Below, piece by piece: positions 1 to 5,716 of a DNA stretch of 21,564 bases; the first letter of the stretch is position 1, and each line of letters starts with the position of its first letter. The stretch comes from Bacillota bacterium (GTDB taxonomy: Bacteria; Bacillota; Clostridia; Christensenellales; Borkfalkiaceae). The position numbers and the translations under genes are program-made. The notes below the pieces were generated by a model. It was given only the letters and a program-made list of their open reading frames with translations, made no database searches and had not been told where the DNA came from. Where the stretch lies: positions 1 through 21,564 of the forward strand of contig JAEYEN010000014.1 in NCBI GenBank assembly GCA_023403375.1. The letters are read 5' to 3'.

Positions 1-116
1 GTGACGTTAGCGGTGAGGTCCCACCTGTTCTCATACCGAACACAGAAGTTAAGCTCACTTGCGCCGAAAATACTTAATTGGTGACGATTCGGGAAAATAG
101 GTAGTTGCTGCATCCA
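1..116 (+). rRNA. rrf: 5S ribosomal RNA (5' end probably just outside the window)
   Basis: The segment contains the highly conserved 5S core CCGAACACAGAAGTTAAGC at about bases 38-56, followed by the GCGCCGA element. The first bases GTGAC can pair, with wobbles, with GTTGC at 104-108 to form helix I. The bases after 108 (TGCATCC) would still need a partner upstream of base 1, so a few 5' bases are probably missing. A strong terminator follows at once, which fits the end of an rRNA operon whose 16S and 23S genes would lie upstream of the window. Confidence 0.93.
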
Positions 117-125
117 GTTGAAAAT

Positions 126-158
126 GGAATCTATCGAATGATAGGTTCCGTTTTTTTT
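126..158 (+). terminator. Intrinsic terminator after the 5S rRNA
   Basis: GGAATCTATC (126-135) pairs with GATAGGTTCC (140-149), with one G-T wobble, around a GAAT tetraloop. A run of T residues starts at 151. This would end the rRNA operon transcript. Confidence 0.92.
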
Positions 159-340
159 GTTTTGTTTTTTATTTTGCGTTTTTGTCTTTCTTTGTGTTAC
201 TTGTGTTTGCCATATCTTAATGACAATATTTTTTTCTATTTTTTAATAATTTTTTTCAAATATGACTAAATTTGTCAAATTTCAAATTTATAATTAAATA
301 AAAATAAGTTATTTCGTAAAAGCGAACGTTAGGGGAAAAT
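159..340. other. A+T-rich intergenic stretch before the accessory island
   Basis: No gene or RNA is recognisable here. The stretch is almost all A and T. A TATAAT box lies at 289-294 but no good -35 element sits 16-18 bases upstream, so a promoter for the gene at 341 is possible but unproven. The ribosome binding site of that gene (AGGGG at about 331-335) lies at the right edge. Confidence 0.5.
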
Positions 341-724
341 ATGACAAAAGAAAGCTTACAGGAAATATTAAATCATCCCGATATAAACCTAATCAGAAAG
401 AAATTATCTGGCGAGGGGTTTAAGGACGCTAAAATTGACAAGACGTTGAAAGAAGTCAGCATTGTAGATATACTGAACGGCAATAAAGTTGATTGTGAAG
501 ACGTTAAAGCGGGTAAATATTATTATTGCGGAAGCATTATAACAGACGTAAAAGATTTTGAAGATTATACTTGGCTTTGGATAGAAACCCTAAAACTTTT
601 TAAGTCGGATAATCGTAGAGATAAAAGGCATAATAACAGAGAACCTTTTGCGGAATTTGAAGAACAGAAAAATGTTTATGTTCCTCATAAAGTAATGATA
701 TTTGCAAGGGAGAAAGAAAAATAA
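341..724 (+). CDS. Uncharacterised 127-residue acidic/basic protein, paralogue of its neighbour
   Basis: I do not recognise the family. AGGGG followed by AAAAT precedes the ATG and supports this start. The protein has no signal peptide or membrane segment and is rich in charged residues. It resembles the next gene in several places: both begin MTKE.LQEI, both have a TLK segment near the middle, an aromatic stretch (DYTWLWIETLK here, DYQFIWLQVDK there), and end in PH followed by a hydrophobic strand and an A(R/K)EKEK tail. The tandem arrangement suggests a local duplication followed by strong divergence. The tail codons also supply a purine-rich stretch before the next start. It belongs to an A+T-rich island of small orphan genes directly after an rRNA operon. 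An immunity or other accessory role is possible from context only. Confidence 0.72.
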   Translation: MTKESLQEILNHPDINLIRKKLSGEGFKDAKIDKTLKEVSIVDILNGNKVDCEDVKAGKYYYCGSIITDVKDFEDYTWLWIETLKLFKSDNRRDKRHNNREPFAEFEEQKNVYVPHKVMIFAREKEK

Positions 725-727
725 AAC

Positions 728-1060
728 ATGACGAAAGAAATATTACAAGAAATAGCAGAATTAAAGAATTATCAAAAAATTGAAACGGAAGTTGTAAGCA
801 AAGGCAAGTATTTTAATATGGCGTGGCATCCTACCTTAAAAAAAATTAACCTTGTACCTATAATGCAAAGCAAAAACTTTGTGCTTTTAGACCGAGTGCG
901 TAATTATAAATATGCTTTCGCCTTGGGCTTTGCAGACGATGTGGAAGAATACCCCGACTATCAATTTATATGGCTACAAGTTGATAAGTACGACAAGAGT
1001 TGTAATGCTTGGCTTCCGCATATCTTGAAAATGTACGCAAAGGAGAAAGAAAAAGTATGA
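728..1060 (+). CDS. Uncharacterised 110-residue protein, tandem paralogue of the preceding gene
   Basis: The family is not recognised. Start and end blocks match the gene at 341 (MTKE.LQEI near the N-terminus, PHILKMYAKEKEK at the C-terminus), and a YPDYQFIWLQ segment matches its DYTWLWIE stretch, so the two are likely diverged duplicates. It starts three bases after the upstream stop. Its last codons contain AAAGGAGAAAG, which acts as the ribosome binding site of the 33-residue gene whose ATG at 1057 overlaps this stop codon. The three genes therefore look co-transcribed and translationally coupled. No membrane segments or signal peptide are visible. Confidence 0.72.
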   Translation: MTKEILQEIAELKNYQKIETEVVSKGKYFNMAWHPTLKKINLVPIMQSKNFVLLDRVRNYKYAFALGFADDVEEYPDYQFIWLQVDKYDKSCNAWLPHILKMYAKEKEKV

Positions 1061-1158
1061 GTGATTGGTGGAAAATATCCCCTGCTTGTCAAGGTTGTAA
1101 TGAATACGAAACGTGCGATGAGCCGTGCGCTCTCGCAATGAGTTTTTTTGAATATTAG
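1057..1158 (+). CDS. 33-residue cysteine-rich microprotein
   Basis: The ATG overlaps the TGA of the previous gene (ATGA) and is preceded at a good distance by AAAGGAG, so translation is likely. The product has four cysteines arranged C11-x2-C14-x5-C20-x3-C24, suitable for one zinc or iron-sulfur site, with a Trp pair at residues 4-5 and a hydrophobic C-terminal part ending SFFEY. It is too short for most gene callers. I do not know a family for it. The coupling to the upstream paralogue pair suggests it works with them. Confidence 0.55.
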   Translation: MSDWWKISPACQGCNEYETCDEPCALAMSFFEY

Positions 1159-1206
1159 AATAAAAAGGCGGCTATTTGTATTTTTGACATTAAGGAGAAG
1201 GAAGAT

Positions 1207-1443
1207 ATGACGGAATTTGAGAAATTTATGCAAATGATAGGGACTTCAAGCGGAATAAAGTTTATTGTAAAAATAGCGGAAGGGAACAAAGAATACGAAG
1301 AAAAAATAATAGAGTTTATAAAGGAAAACAACATAGACTGTAATCATTTATGGGAAGACAGTGATGAAGGCGATAGGGCATATGATGATTGGGAAAAACT
1401 TATAATGTTTGCGTTGGAGTTAATTCCCGAAAAAAAAGAGTAA
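1207..1443 (+). CDS. Small acidic protein (78 aa), copy A of a duplicated gene; possible immunity protein
   Basis: AAGGAGAAGGAAG just upstream of the ATG is a strong ribosome binding site. The product is nearly identical over most of its length to the gene at 2035-2271; long shared blocks include KIAEGNKEYEEKI and IDCNHLWE. It is acidic, lacks membrane segments, and is predicted mostly helical. One conserved Cys-Asn-His is followed by a run of acidic residues. I do not recognise a named family. Small acidic, duplicated, single-domain proteins in tandem are typical of immunity genes of polymorphic toxin systems. Copy B overlaps a truncated reading frame in just the way an immunity gene overlaps a toxin tail, but this role is an inference. 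Confidence 0.75.
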   Translation: MTEFEKFMQMIGTSSGIKFIVKIAEGNKEYEEKIIEFIKENNIDCNHLWEDSDEGDRAYDDWEKLIMFALELIPEKKE

Positions 1444-1519
1444 AAAGCGAAAAAACAAATAAAGACAAGAAATTAATATAAAGAAGTTGAAACAAAGTAT
1501 AAAAGGTGTTTGAATTAAT

Positions 1520-1708
1520 ATGAAAGTTAAAGTAAAAGAAGAAAATCGAAAAATAATGGGTAGTTTTTTTACAACAAGAGATTTGTTAAAGGATAAAATT
1601 TATAACGCAGAAATTGATAGCGGAAAACATAAATGGTATCGAATAGTAGATGAAAGCGGGGAAGATTATTTGTATCCGCCTATGTTATTTGAAATCATAG
1701 AAGAATAA
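1520..1708 (+). CDS. 62-residue orphan protein ending in a YLYPPMLFEIIEE-type tail
   Basis: AAAAGGTG lies about ten bases before the ATG. The protein is a short all-beta type sequence: a variable N-terminal half, then WYRIVDESGEDYLYPP and a hydrophobic end. Small proteins with a WYRI.D.SGEDYLYP pattern are, from memory, widespread in Firmicutes and often lie near polymorphic toxin or phage genes, without an assigned function. The gene stands between the two copies of the 78-residue gene. It ends just before the first copy of a 21-base repeat that is part of a terminator. Confidence 0.65.
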   Translation: MKVKVKEENRKIMGSFFTTRDLLKDKIYNAEIDSGKHKWYRIVDESGEDYLYPPMLFEIIEE

Positions 1709-1721
1709 ACAAATAAAAAAA

Positions 1722-1742
1722 TATAAAGGCAGGCGCCAAAAG
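1722..1742 (+). repeat. 21-base direct repeat, copy 1 (left part of a terminator)
   Basis: The bases match 2288-2308 exactly, including the core GGCAGGCGCCAAAAG. In copy 2 the repeat continues into the second arm of a hairpin and a T tract. Here the hairpin is cut off after the loop, and the sequence continues straight into a reading frame with no start. This marks a recombination or deletion junction inside a former terminator. Confidence 0.85.
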
Positions 1743-2038
1743 AAGTATGGGAAGCATTAAAGAATAAAGGCGTAACCGAAGAAAATATCTCAGACGGCGC
1801 TTATAATAGTCAAGAGAGTAAGGCGAAAGATACGGCTAAAAAAGTATTGCGTCTTCACAAATATTCTAAAAAACTTGACAGTGTGGTTATGGATAGTTAT
1901 AGTTCCGTCAGAAAAACAGTTCAGAAAAAAGGATATGCAAATATTAATGTTTCTGACGGGGAATATATGTACATAGTAAGAATTAACAAATCAAGCGATG
2001 ATTTTAATTATGACGTTTTAAGGAAAGAAAAAATATGA
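1727..2038 (+). pseudogene. 5'-truncated reading frame, possibly the tail of a toxin gene
   Basis: The frame is open from a TAA at 1724-1726 to the TGA at 2036-2038, about 103 codons, but has no ATG or GTG near its start. The only in-frame internal start candidate is a TTG at 1847 with no ribosome binding site. The readable sequence begins at the truncated repeat as APKEVWEALKNKG and ends NYDVLRKEKI. The stop overlaps the ATG of the next gene by four bases. A long protein's C-terminal end that overlaps a small acidic gene is the standard layout of a polymorphic toxin tail and its immunity gene. I infer a displaced toxin C-terminus, but recognise no toxin fold. If the TTG were used the product would be 63 residues. 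Confidence 0.55.
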
Positions 2039-2271
2039 ATACATTCAAAGAGTTTATGAATAAAGTGGGAACTTCAAACGAAATAAAGTTTGTTGTAAAA
2101 ATAGCGGAAGGGAACAAAGAATACGAAGAAAAAATAATGGAGTTTATAAAGGAAAACAGCATAGATTGTAATCATTTATGGGAAGAGAGTGACGAGGGCG
2201 ATAGAGCATTCGATGATTGGAACAAACTTATTGAGTATGCATTAGAGTTAATTCCCGAAAAAGAAGAGTAA
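2035..2271 (+). CDS. Small acidic protein (78 aa), copy B of a duplicated gene; possible immunity protein
   Basis: The ATG overlaps the TGA of the truncated upstream frame (ATGA), and AAGGAAAG inside that frame provides a ribosome binding site, so translation would be coupled. Same length as copy A at 1207 and the same conserved blocks, with scattered conservative changes such as IIEF to IMEF, NNID to NSID and EDSD to EESD. Both copies lack signal peptides and membrane segments. A complete terminator follows at 2296. The pattern of change, with both reading frames intact, suggests selection has kept both copies. Immunity function is inferred from the arrangement only. Confidence 0.75.
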   Translation: MNTFKEFMNKVGTSNEIKFVVKIAEGNKEYEEKIMEFIKENSIDCNHLWEESDEGDRAFDDWNKLIEYALELIPEKEE

Positions 2272-2287
2272 AAAAACAAATAGAACT

Positions 2288-2308
2288 TATAAAGGCAGGC
2301 GCCAAAAG
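2288..2308 (+). repeat. 21-base direct repeat, copy 2 (intact terminator)
   Basis: Identical to 1722-1742. The distance between the two copies is 566 bases, which equals one unit of truncated frame plus acidic gene plus terminator. The bases just upstream (an AAACAAAT stretch after the stop codon) are also similar between the copies. Confidence 0.85.
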
Positions 2309-2324
2309 GCGCTTGGCTTTTTTT
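2296..2324 (+). terminator. Intrinsic terminator closing the small-gene cassette
   Basis: AGGCGCC (2297-2303) pairs with GGCGCTT (2308-2314) around AAAA, with one wobble, followed by GGC and seven T residues. It ends the transcript of the copy B gene. Confidence 0.85.
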
Positions 2325-2350
2325 ATATCAAAAAACAAGGAGATTAAAAA

Positions 2351-2435
2351 ATGGAAAACAAGAAATAAAGAATACATAGAATTTTCAAAAAAGCATACTC
2401 TTACAAAAGGTCAAAAAACGTGGAAAACGTGCTAA
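2351..2435 (+). pseudogene. Frameshifted remnant of a very small gene
   Basis: AAGGAG stands nine bases before ATG at 2351, yet the frame ends after MENKK. Moving one base in the A-rich run gives a readable continuation, NKEYIEFSKKHTLTKGQ and on to a TAA at 2433. A single base gain in AAGAAATAAAG would explain it. At about 27 codons even when repaired, it may itself be a truncated scrap of a longer gene. It fits the decayed look of this island. The remainder up to the feo promoter (2436-2498) holds no gene. Confidence 0.3.
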
Positions 2436-2498
2436 AATTTTCCAAAAATTTGAGTCGAAAAATTATCGTTCGACAAAATATAAAAAATTTTTCATAAT

Positions 2499-2520
2499 GT
2501 GAAAATTTTTTCATATTTTT
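2499..2520 (+). promoter_or_regulatory. Putative operator 1 of the feo promoter
   Basis: This 22-base sequence (GTGAAA, a variable middle, TTCATATTTTT) matches 2563-2584 at 19 of 22 positions. It ends two bases before the -35 box. A perfect six-base inverted repeat, TTTTCA at 2489-2494 and TGAAAA at 2500-2505, overlaps it. A repeated, partly palindromic site on both sides of a promoter suggests binding of a repressor, plausibly a metal-responsive one. The regulator is not identified. Confidence 0.5.
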
Positions 2521-2522
2521 GC

Positions 2523-2550
2523 TTGACAAGGAATATATTGCGATGATAAT
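2523..2550 (+). promoter_or_regulatory. Promoter of the feo operon
   Basis: TTGACA (2523-2528) is followed after 16 bases by GATAAT (2545-2550); an alternative -10, TAATAT, lies two bases on. Transcription would start near 2557, just before the second 22-base repeat, so a protein bound there would block initiation or elongation. Confidence 0.8.
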
Positions 2551-2562
2551 ATATACGCGAAA

Positions 2563-2584
2563 GTGAAACATTGTTCATATTTTT
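2563..2584 (+). promoter_or_regulatory. Putative operator 2 of the feo promoter
   Basis: Second copy of the repeat at 2499-2520, with three differences in the middle. It contains the imperfect palindrome TGAAACATTGTTCA. It begins about six bases after the predicted transcription start, 64 bases after copy 1. Confidence 0.5.
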
Positions 2585-2602
2585 AGGTAAAGGAGAATAG
2601 AT

Positions 2603-2815
2603 ATGCCAATAGTGATTGCTCCGATAAACTGCAATTTAAGAGTAGTGAGAATATCGGCTGATGAAAAGACAAAAAAGCATCTGGAAAGTTTAGGCATTAC
2701 TGTAAACGGAGAGATAATGGTATTATCGAGTAGCGGCGGAACGGTCGTGTGTAAGATAAAAGACGGCAGAATTGCGCTTGACCACGACTTATCTACGAAG
2801 ATATTTGTTGCATAA
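2603..2815 (+). CDS. feoA: FeoA-family small SH3-like protein, first copy
   Basis: A 70-residue protein matching the FeoA fold family: a short beta barrel with the typical central GITVNGEIMVL turn and a final DGRIALDHDLSTKIFV strand pair. FeoA proteins are cytoplasmic and support FeoB in ferrous iron uptake. AAAGGAG nine bases before the ATG supports the start. It is the first gene of an operon, 27 bases before a second feoA. Tandem FeoA copies upstream of FeoB are common in Clostridia. This copy begins with an unusual N-terminus, PIVIAPINCNLRVV, with no MxL.DL opening, so it is probably the more specialised of the two. Confidence 0.88.
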   Translation: MPIVIAPINCNLRVVRISADEKTKKHLESLGITVNGEIMVLSSSGGTVVCKIKDGRIALDHDLSTKIFVA

Positions 2816-2842
2816 ACAGGAAAAAAGAAAGGAGAAATATAT

Positions 2843-3079
2843 ATGCAGAAAACACTTGATTTGTTTGCTATCGGCGAGAGCGGTTTTGTGCGCACTGTCG
2901 GCGGAGAAGGCAAAATTAAAAGGCGTTTATTCGATATGGGCATAACTCCCGGTGCAGAGATATATATGAGAAAGAAAGCACCGCTCGGCGACCCCATCGA
3001 AATAACCGTCAGAGGATACGAACTTACGCTTCGTAAAACCGAAGCGGTTTGCGTAAATATGGAGGTAGAGAGCAAATGA
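2843..3079 (+). CDS. feoA: FeoA-family small SH3-like protein, second copy
   Basis: A 78-residue FeoA protein with the canonical pattern: LDLFAIGESGFV, then IKRRLFDMGITPGAEI, then PLGDPIEITVRGYELTLRKTEA. These blocks are the family signature. AAAGGAG precedes the ATG. Its last four bases overlap the feoB start (ATGA at 3076), so the two are translationally coupled and probably made in fixed proportion. The protein is expected to bind the cytoplasmic side of FeoB and support GTP-driven Fe(II) import. Confidence 0.93.
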   Translation: MQKTLDLFAIGESGFVRTVGGEGKIKRRLFDMGITPGAEIYMRKKAPLGDPIEITVRGYELTLRKTEAVCVNMEVESK

Positions 3080-5358
3080 AACATTTTGCATTAGCCGGCA
3101 ACCCTAACTGCGGAAAGACTACTCTTTTTAACAGTTTGACGGGTTCTACGGCTCACGTCGGAAACTGGCCGGGCGTTACGGTCGACAAAAAAGACGGCGT
3201 TTACAAAAAGTGCAAAGAACCTATCGCGGTAGTAGACTTACCCGGTATTTATTCTTTGTCTCCTTACACGCCGGAAGAAGTTATCGCAAGAAACTACATC
3301 TTGGACGAAAAACCCGATTGCGTTATCAATATCGTAGACGCGACCAACTTAGAGCGTAACTTATACTTAACCACGCAGATACTTGAAATAGACGTTCCCG
3401 TTGTCGTTGCGCTTAACATGATGGACGCGGTTGAAAAAGCAGGCGATAAGATTGACGAAAAGGAACTCGAAAAGAGATTGGGCGTTCCCGTAATCAAGAT
3501 TTCCGCGCTTAAAGAAACCGGTCTTAAAGAATTGATGAACGCCGCTTATGAAGAAAGTTTAAAAAGCAGAAACGGAACTACCGTTCTTGAACGTTCTCCG
3601 CTTACTCACCTTATCGGCGACGTCAGAATCGCGCTTAAAGGTCAGGGCGTAGAAAATCCACTTTTCCATGCTATTAAACTTGTTGAAAACGACAGCATTG
3701 AAGTGGAAATGCATAAAGATACCGTCGCTATGATTGACGAATTCAAAAAGACTTTCAACGACGACGTATTCGGTTGCGATTTCGAAGCGCTTGTTGCGGA
3801 CGGCAGATATAAATACATATCAAAAAATTTTGCTACCGTTGTCGAACGTAAGAGCAAAGACAAGTTAAAAATGTCCAAGTCCGATAAGGCGGATAAAGTT
3901 TTAACCCATAAAATCTGGGGTATTCCGATTTTTCTGGTTATCTTGTTCGCAATATTCCACTGCACGTTCAGCGAAGACTTCTTATTCCTTGGTAGCATTT
4001 TCAAACTTCCGAGCCTTGTTGATTTAGGACTTGCAGTAGAAGAAGGCGAAGAAATAATCTTCAACAACTTCGGCGTAGAACTACTTGCTTGTTTCTATGA
4101 CGGCGCGGTGTTCTCACCGGGTGTAATTATTAACAACCTGTGGAATAATATTATAGTAGAGCATGCGTTCGGCTGGCTTGTAGGAATAGTGGAAGGCAGC
4201 AGCATGGCTCCCTGGGCAATCGGTCTTATCAACGACGGCGTTATCGAAGGACTTAAAGCGGTTCTTTCGTTCCTGCCCCCGATACTTGTATTGTTCTTAT
4301 TCTTCTCTATTTTGGAAGACTCGGGATATATGGCGCGTATCGCATTTATTCTCGACAGAATGTTCAGAAAATTCGGTCTTTCGGGAAGAGCGTTCTTACC
4401 TATGATAATGGGCTTCGGTTGTTCCGTTCCCGCTATGATTAACACGAGAACGCTTGCCGATGAAAAAGAAAGGACTGCAACCATAAGGGTTATACCTTTC
4501 TTCTCCTGCGGTGCTAAACTCCCCATACTTACCGCGATTGCTGGCGGTATCGTTACCTACTTCGGCGTAGGCAACGCTGACCTTATTACTTATGCTATGT
4601 ATCTTCTCGGAATAATAACCGCAATACTCAGCGTATTGCTTATGAGAAGTACGTCGCTTAAAGGCGAAACGCCACCGTTCATTATGGAACTTCCCTCATA
4701 TCACGTGCCCCAGTTCAAAAACCTGATGGCTCATTTGTGGGAAAAGACCAAACACTTCGTTAAAAAAGCGTTCACAATCATACTTGCTTCTACGATAGTG
4801 ATTTGGGTTGTCAGCCATTTCAGCGTTTCGTGGGAATTCCTGGAAGACGAACAAATCAACGAAAGTATTATCGCTCAGGTTTGCAAGATATTCCAGCCCT
4901 TGTTCACACCGCTCGGCTTCGGTTCGCAACTTAATGAAAACGGTTGGGTATTCGTTGTCGCGGCAGTTACCGGACTTATTGCAAAAGAAAACGTTATCGC
5001 GACGTTCGCAACGCTCGCCGCTTGCCTTAGCATAGAAGGTGCGGAACCCGCAGTTGCTATGATAACCGCTACCGGAATAACCATTCCTGCGCTTATCTCG
5101 TTCATCGCGTTCAACATGACGACCATTCCGTGCTTCGCGGCGGTAGGTACCGCAAAAGCGGAACTTCAAAACCAGAAAAGTTTCAAATGGACGTTGTTCT
5201 TCTGGATTGCAGCTTCCTACATTGTAGGCACTATGGTTTATACCATTGGTTCTTGGTGGTGGACCTGCTTTATCTGGGCGGCGGTAATCGCCGGCGTAGT
5301 TGCGATTATTGTTCTACGCAACAAAGGTAAATTAGGTAAGTTATCCGCTAAGTTATAA
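3076..5358 (+). CDS. feoB: Ferrous iron transporter FeoB
   Basis: A 760-residue GTPase-permease for Fe(II) import at the inner membrane. The N-terminal G domain shows G1 GNPNCGKT (8-15), G2 Thr35 in PGVTVD, G3 DLPG (54-57), G4 NMMD (114-117) and a G5-like SALKETG. A helical linker follows to about residue 270. The membrane part carries the two Gate motifs, seen as GFGCSVPAMINTRTL with PFFSCGAKLPI, and later TGLIAKENVIATFATL. Length is normal for the family. The start is the ATG at 3076, which has GGAGG about ten bases upstream and gives the usual compact N-terminus just before G1; a longer in-frame extension to 3049 lacks support. It overlaps feoA and is followed by a Feo-associated small protein. 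Confidence 0.97.
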   Translation: MKHFALAGNPNCGKTTLFNSLTGSTAHVGNWPGVTVDKKDGVYKKCKEPIAVVDLPGIYSLSPYTPEEVIARNYILDEKPDCVINIVDATNLERNLYLTTQILEIDVPVVVALNMMDAVEKAGDKIDEKELEKRLGVPVIKISALKETGLKELMNAAYEESLKSRNGTTVLERSPLTHLIGDVRIALKGQGVENPLFHAIKLVENDSIEVEMHKDTVAMIDEFKKTFNDDVFGCDFEALVADGRYKYISKNFATVVERKSKDKLKMSKSDKADKVLTHKIWGIPIFLVILFAIFHCTFSEDFLFLGSIFKLPSLVDLGLAVEEGEEIIFNNFGVELLACFYDGAVFSPGVIINNLWNNIIVEHAFGWLVGIVEGSSMAPWAIGLINDGVIEGLKAVLSFLPPILVLFLFFSILEDSGYMARIAFILDRMFRKFGLSGRAFLPMIMGFGCSVPAMINTRTLADEKERTATIRVIPFFSCGAKLPILTAIAGGIVTYFGVGNADLITYAMYLLGIITAILSVLLMRSTSLKGETPPFIMELPSYHVPQFKNLMAHLWEKTKHFVKKAFTIILASTIVIWVVSHFSVSWEFLEDEQINESIIAQVCKIFQPLFTPLGFGSQLNENGWVFVVAAVTGLIAKENVIATFATLAACLSIEGAEPAVAMITATGITIPALISFIAFNMTTIPCFAAVGTAKAELQNQKSFKWTLFFWIAASYIVGTMVYTIGSWWWTCFIWAAVIAGVVAIIVLRNKGKLGKLSAKL

Positions 5359-5369
5359 GGAGATATAAT

Positions 5370-5543
5370 ATGGGATTACCGGAAATTTTAATTATTTGCG
5401 CTTGCGCGCTGATTGTTGTCGGCGTTGTTGTTGCAAGAATAATACGAAAGAAAAAAGGCAAAGGTTCTTGCGATTGCGGTGGTGATTGCTGTCATTGTCA
5501 GGCGTGTAAAACCATTGATGAAAAAAACGACCACAAACAATAA
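5370..5543 (+). CDS. FeoB-associated cysteine-rich membrane protein (57 aa)
   Basis: AAGGAG precedes the ATG, eleven bases after feoB. The protein has one N-terminal membrane segment (about residues 4-24), a short basic stretch RIIRKKKGKG that suggests a cytoplasmic tail, then six cysteines (34, 36, 40, 41, 43, 46) and a charged end. This layout matches the small FeoB-associated Cys-rich membrane proteins found after feoB in many Clostridia. The cysteines may bind iron delivered by FeoB, but the molecular role is not established. Confidence 0.88.
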   Translation: MGLPEILIICACALIVVGVVVARIIRKKKGKGSCDCGGDCCHCQACKTIDEKNDHKQ

Positions 5544-5562
5544 AATAATCTCTTAAAAAATG

Positions 5563-5590
5563 CAGGACGGGATTTCCCGTCCTGTGTTTT
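5563..5590 (+). terminator. Intrinsic terminator of the feo operon
   Basis: CAGGACGGG (5563-5571) pairs perfectly with CCCGTCCTG (5576-5584) around ATTT, followed by GTGTTTTTATT. Confidence 0.92.
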
Positions 5591-5610
5591 TATTCTAAAC
5601 AAATTAAAAA

Positions 5611-5636
5611 ACGCAAGACGAAACCGTCTTGCGTTT
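5611..5636 (+). terminator. Second intrinsic terminator after the feo operon
   Basis: ACGCAAGACG (5611-5620) pairs perfectly with CGTCTTGCGT (5625-5634) around AAAC, with T residues after it. Two strong terminators in a row insulate the next unit from feo transcription. Confidence 0.88.
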
Positions 5637-5681
5637 TTGCTGTTTTAACCATAAAAAATCAAAGGTTTTTGCTTGCAGGTC

Positions 5682-5710
5682 TTGACAAATTTTTACTATA
5701 AGAGTATCCT
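5682..5710 (+). promoter_or_regulatory. Promoter of the structured leader and zinc-finger gene
   Basis: TTGACA (5682-5687), a 17-base spacer, and TATCCT (5705-5710). The expected start near 5717 coincides with the first base of the long hairpin described next. Confidence 0.65.
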
Positions 5711-5716
5711 TATTAT

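Noticed and set aside
3049..3075. Longer N-terminus for FeoB starting at 3049
   Set aside because: The start there is a TTG without a binding site, and it would overlap feoA much further; ATG at 3076 gives the standard N-terminus.
2575..3084. Long open frame on the minus strand opposite the feoA genes
   Set aside because: It covers two well-supported feoA genes, has no ribosome binding site, and its hydrophobic residues arise from codon shadowing.
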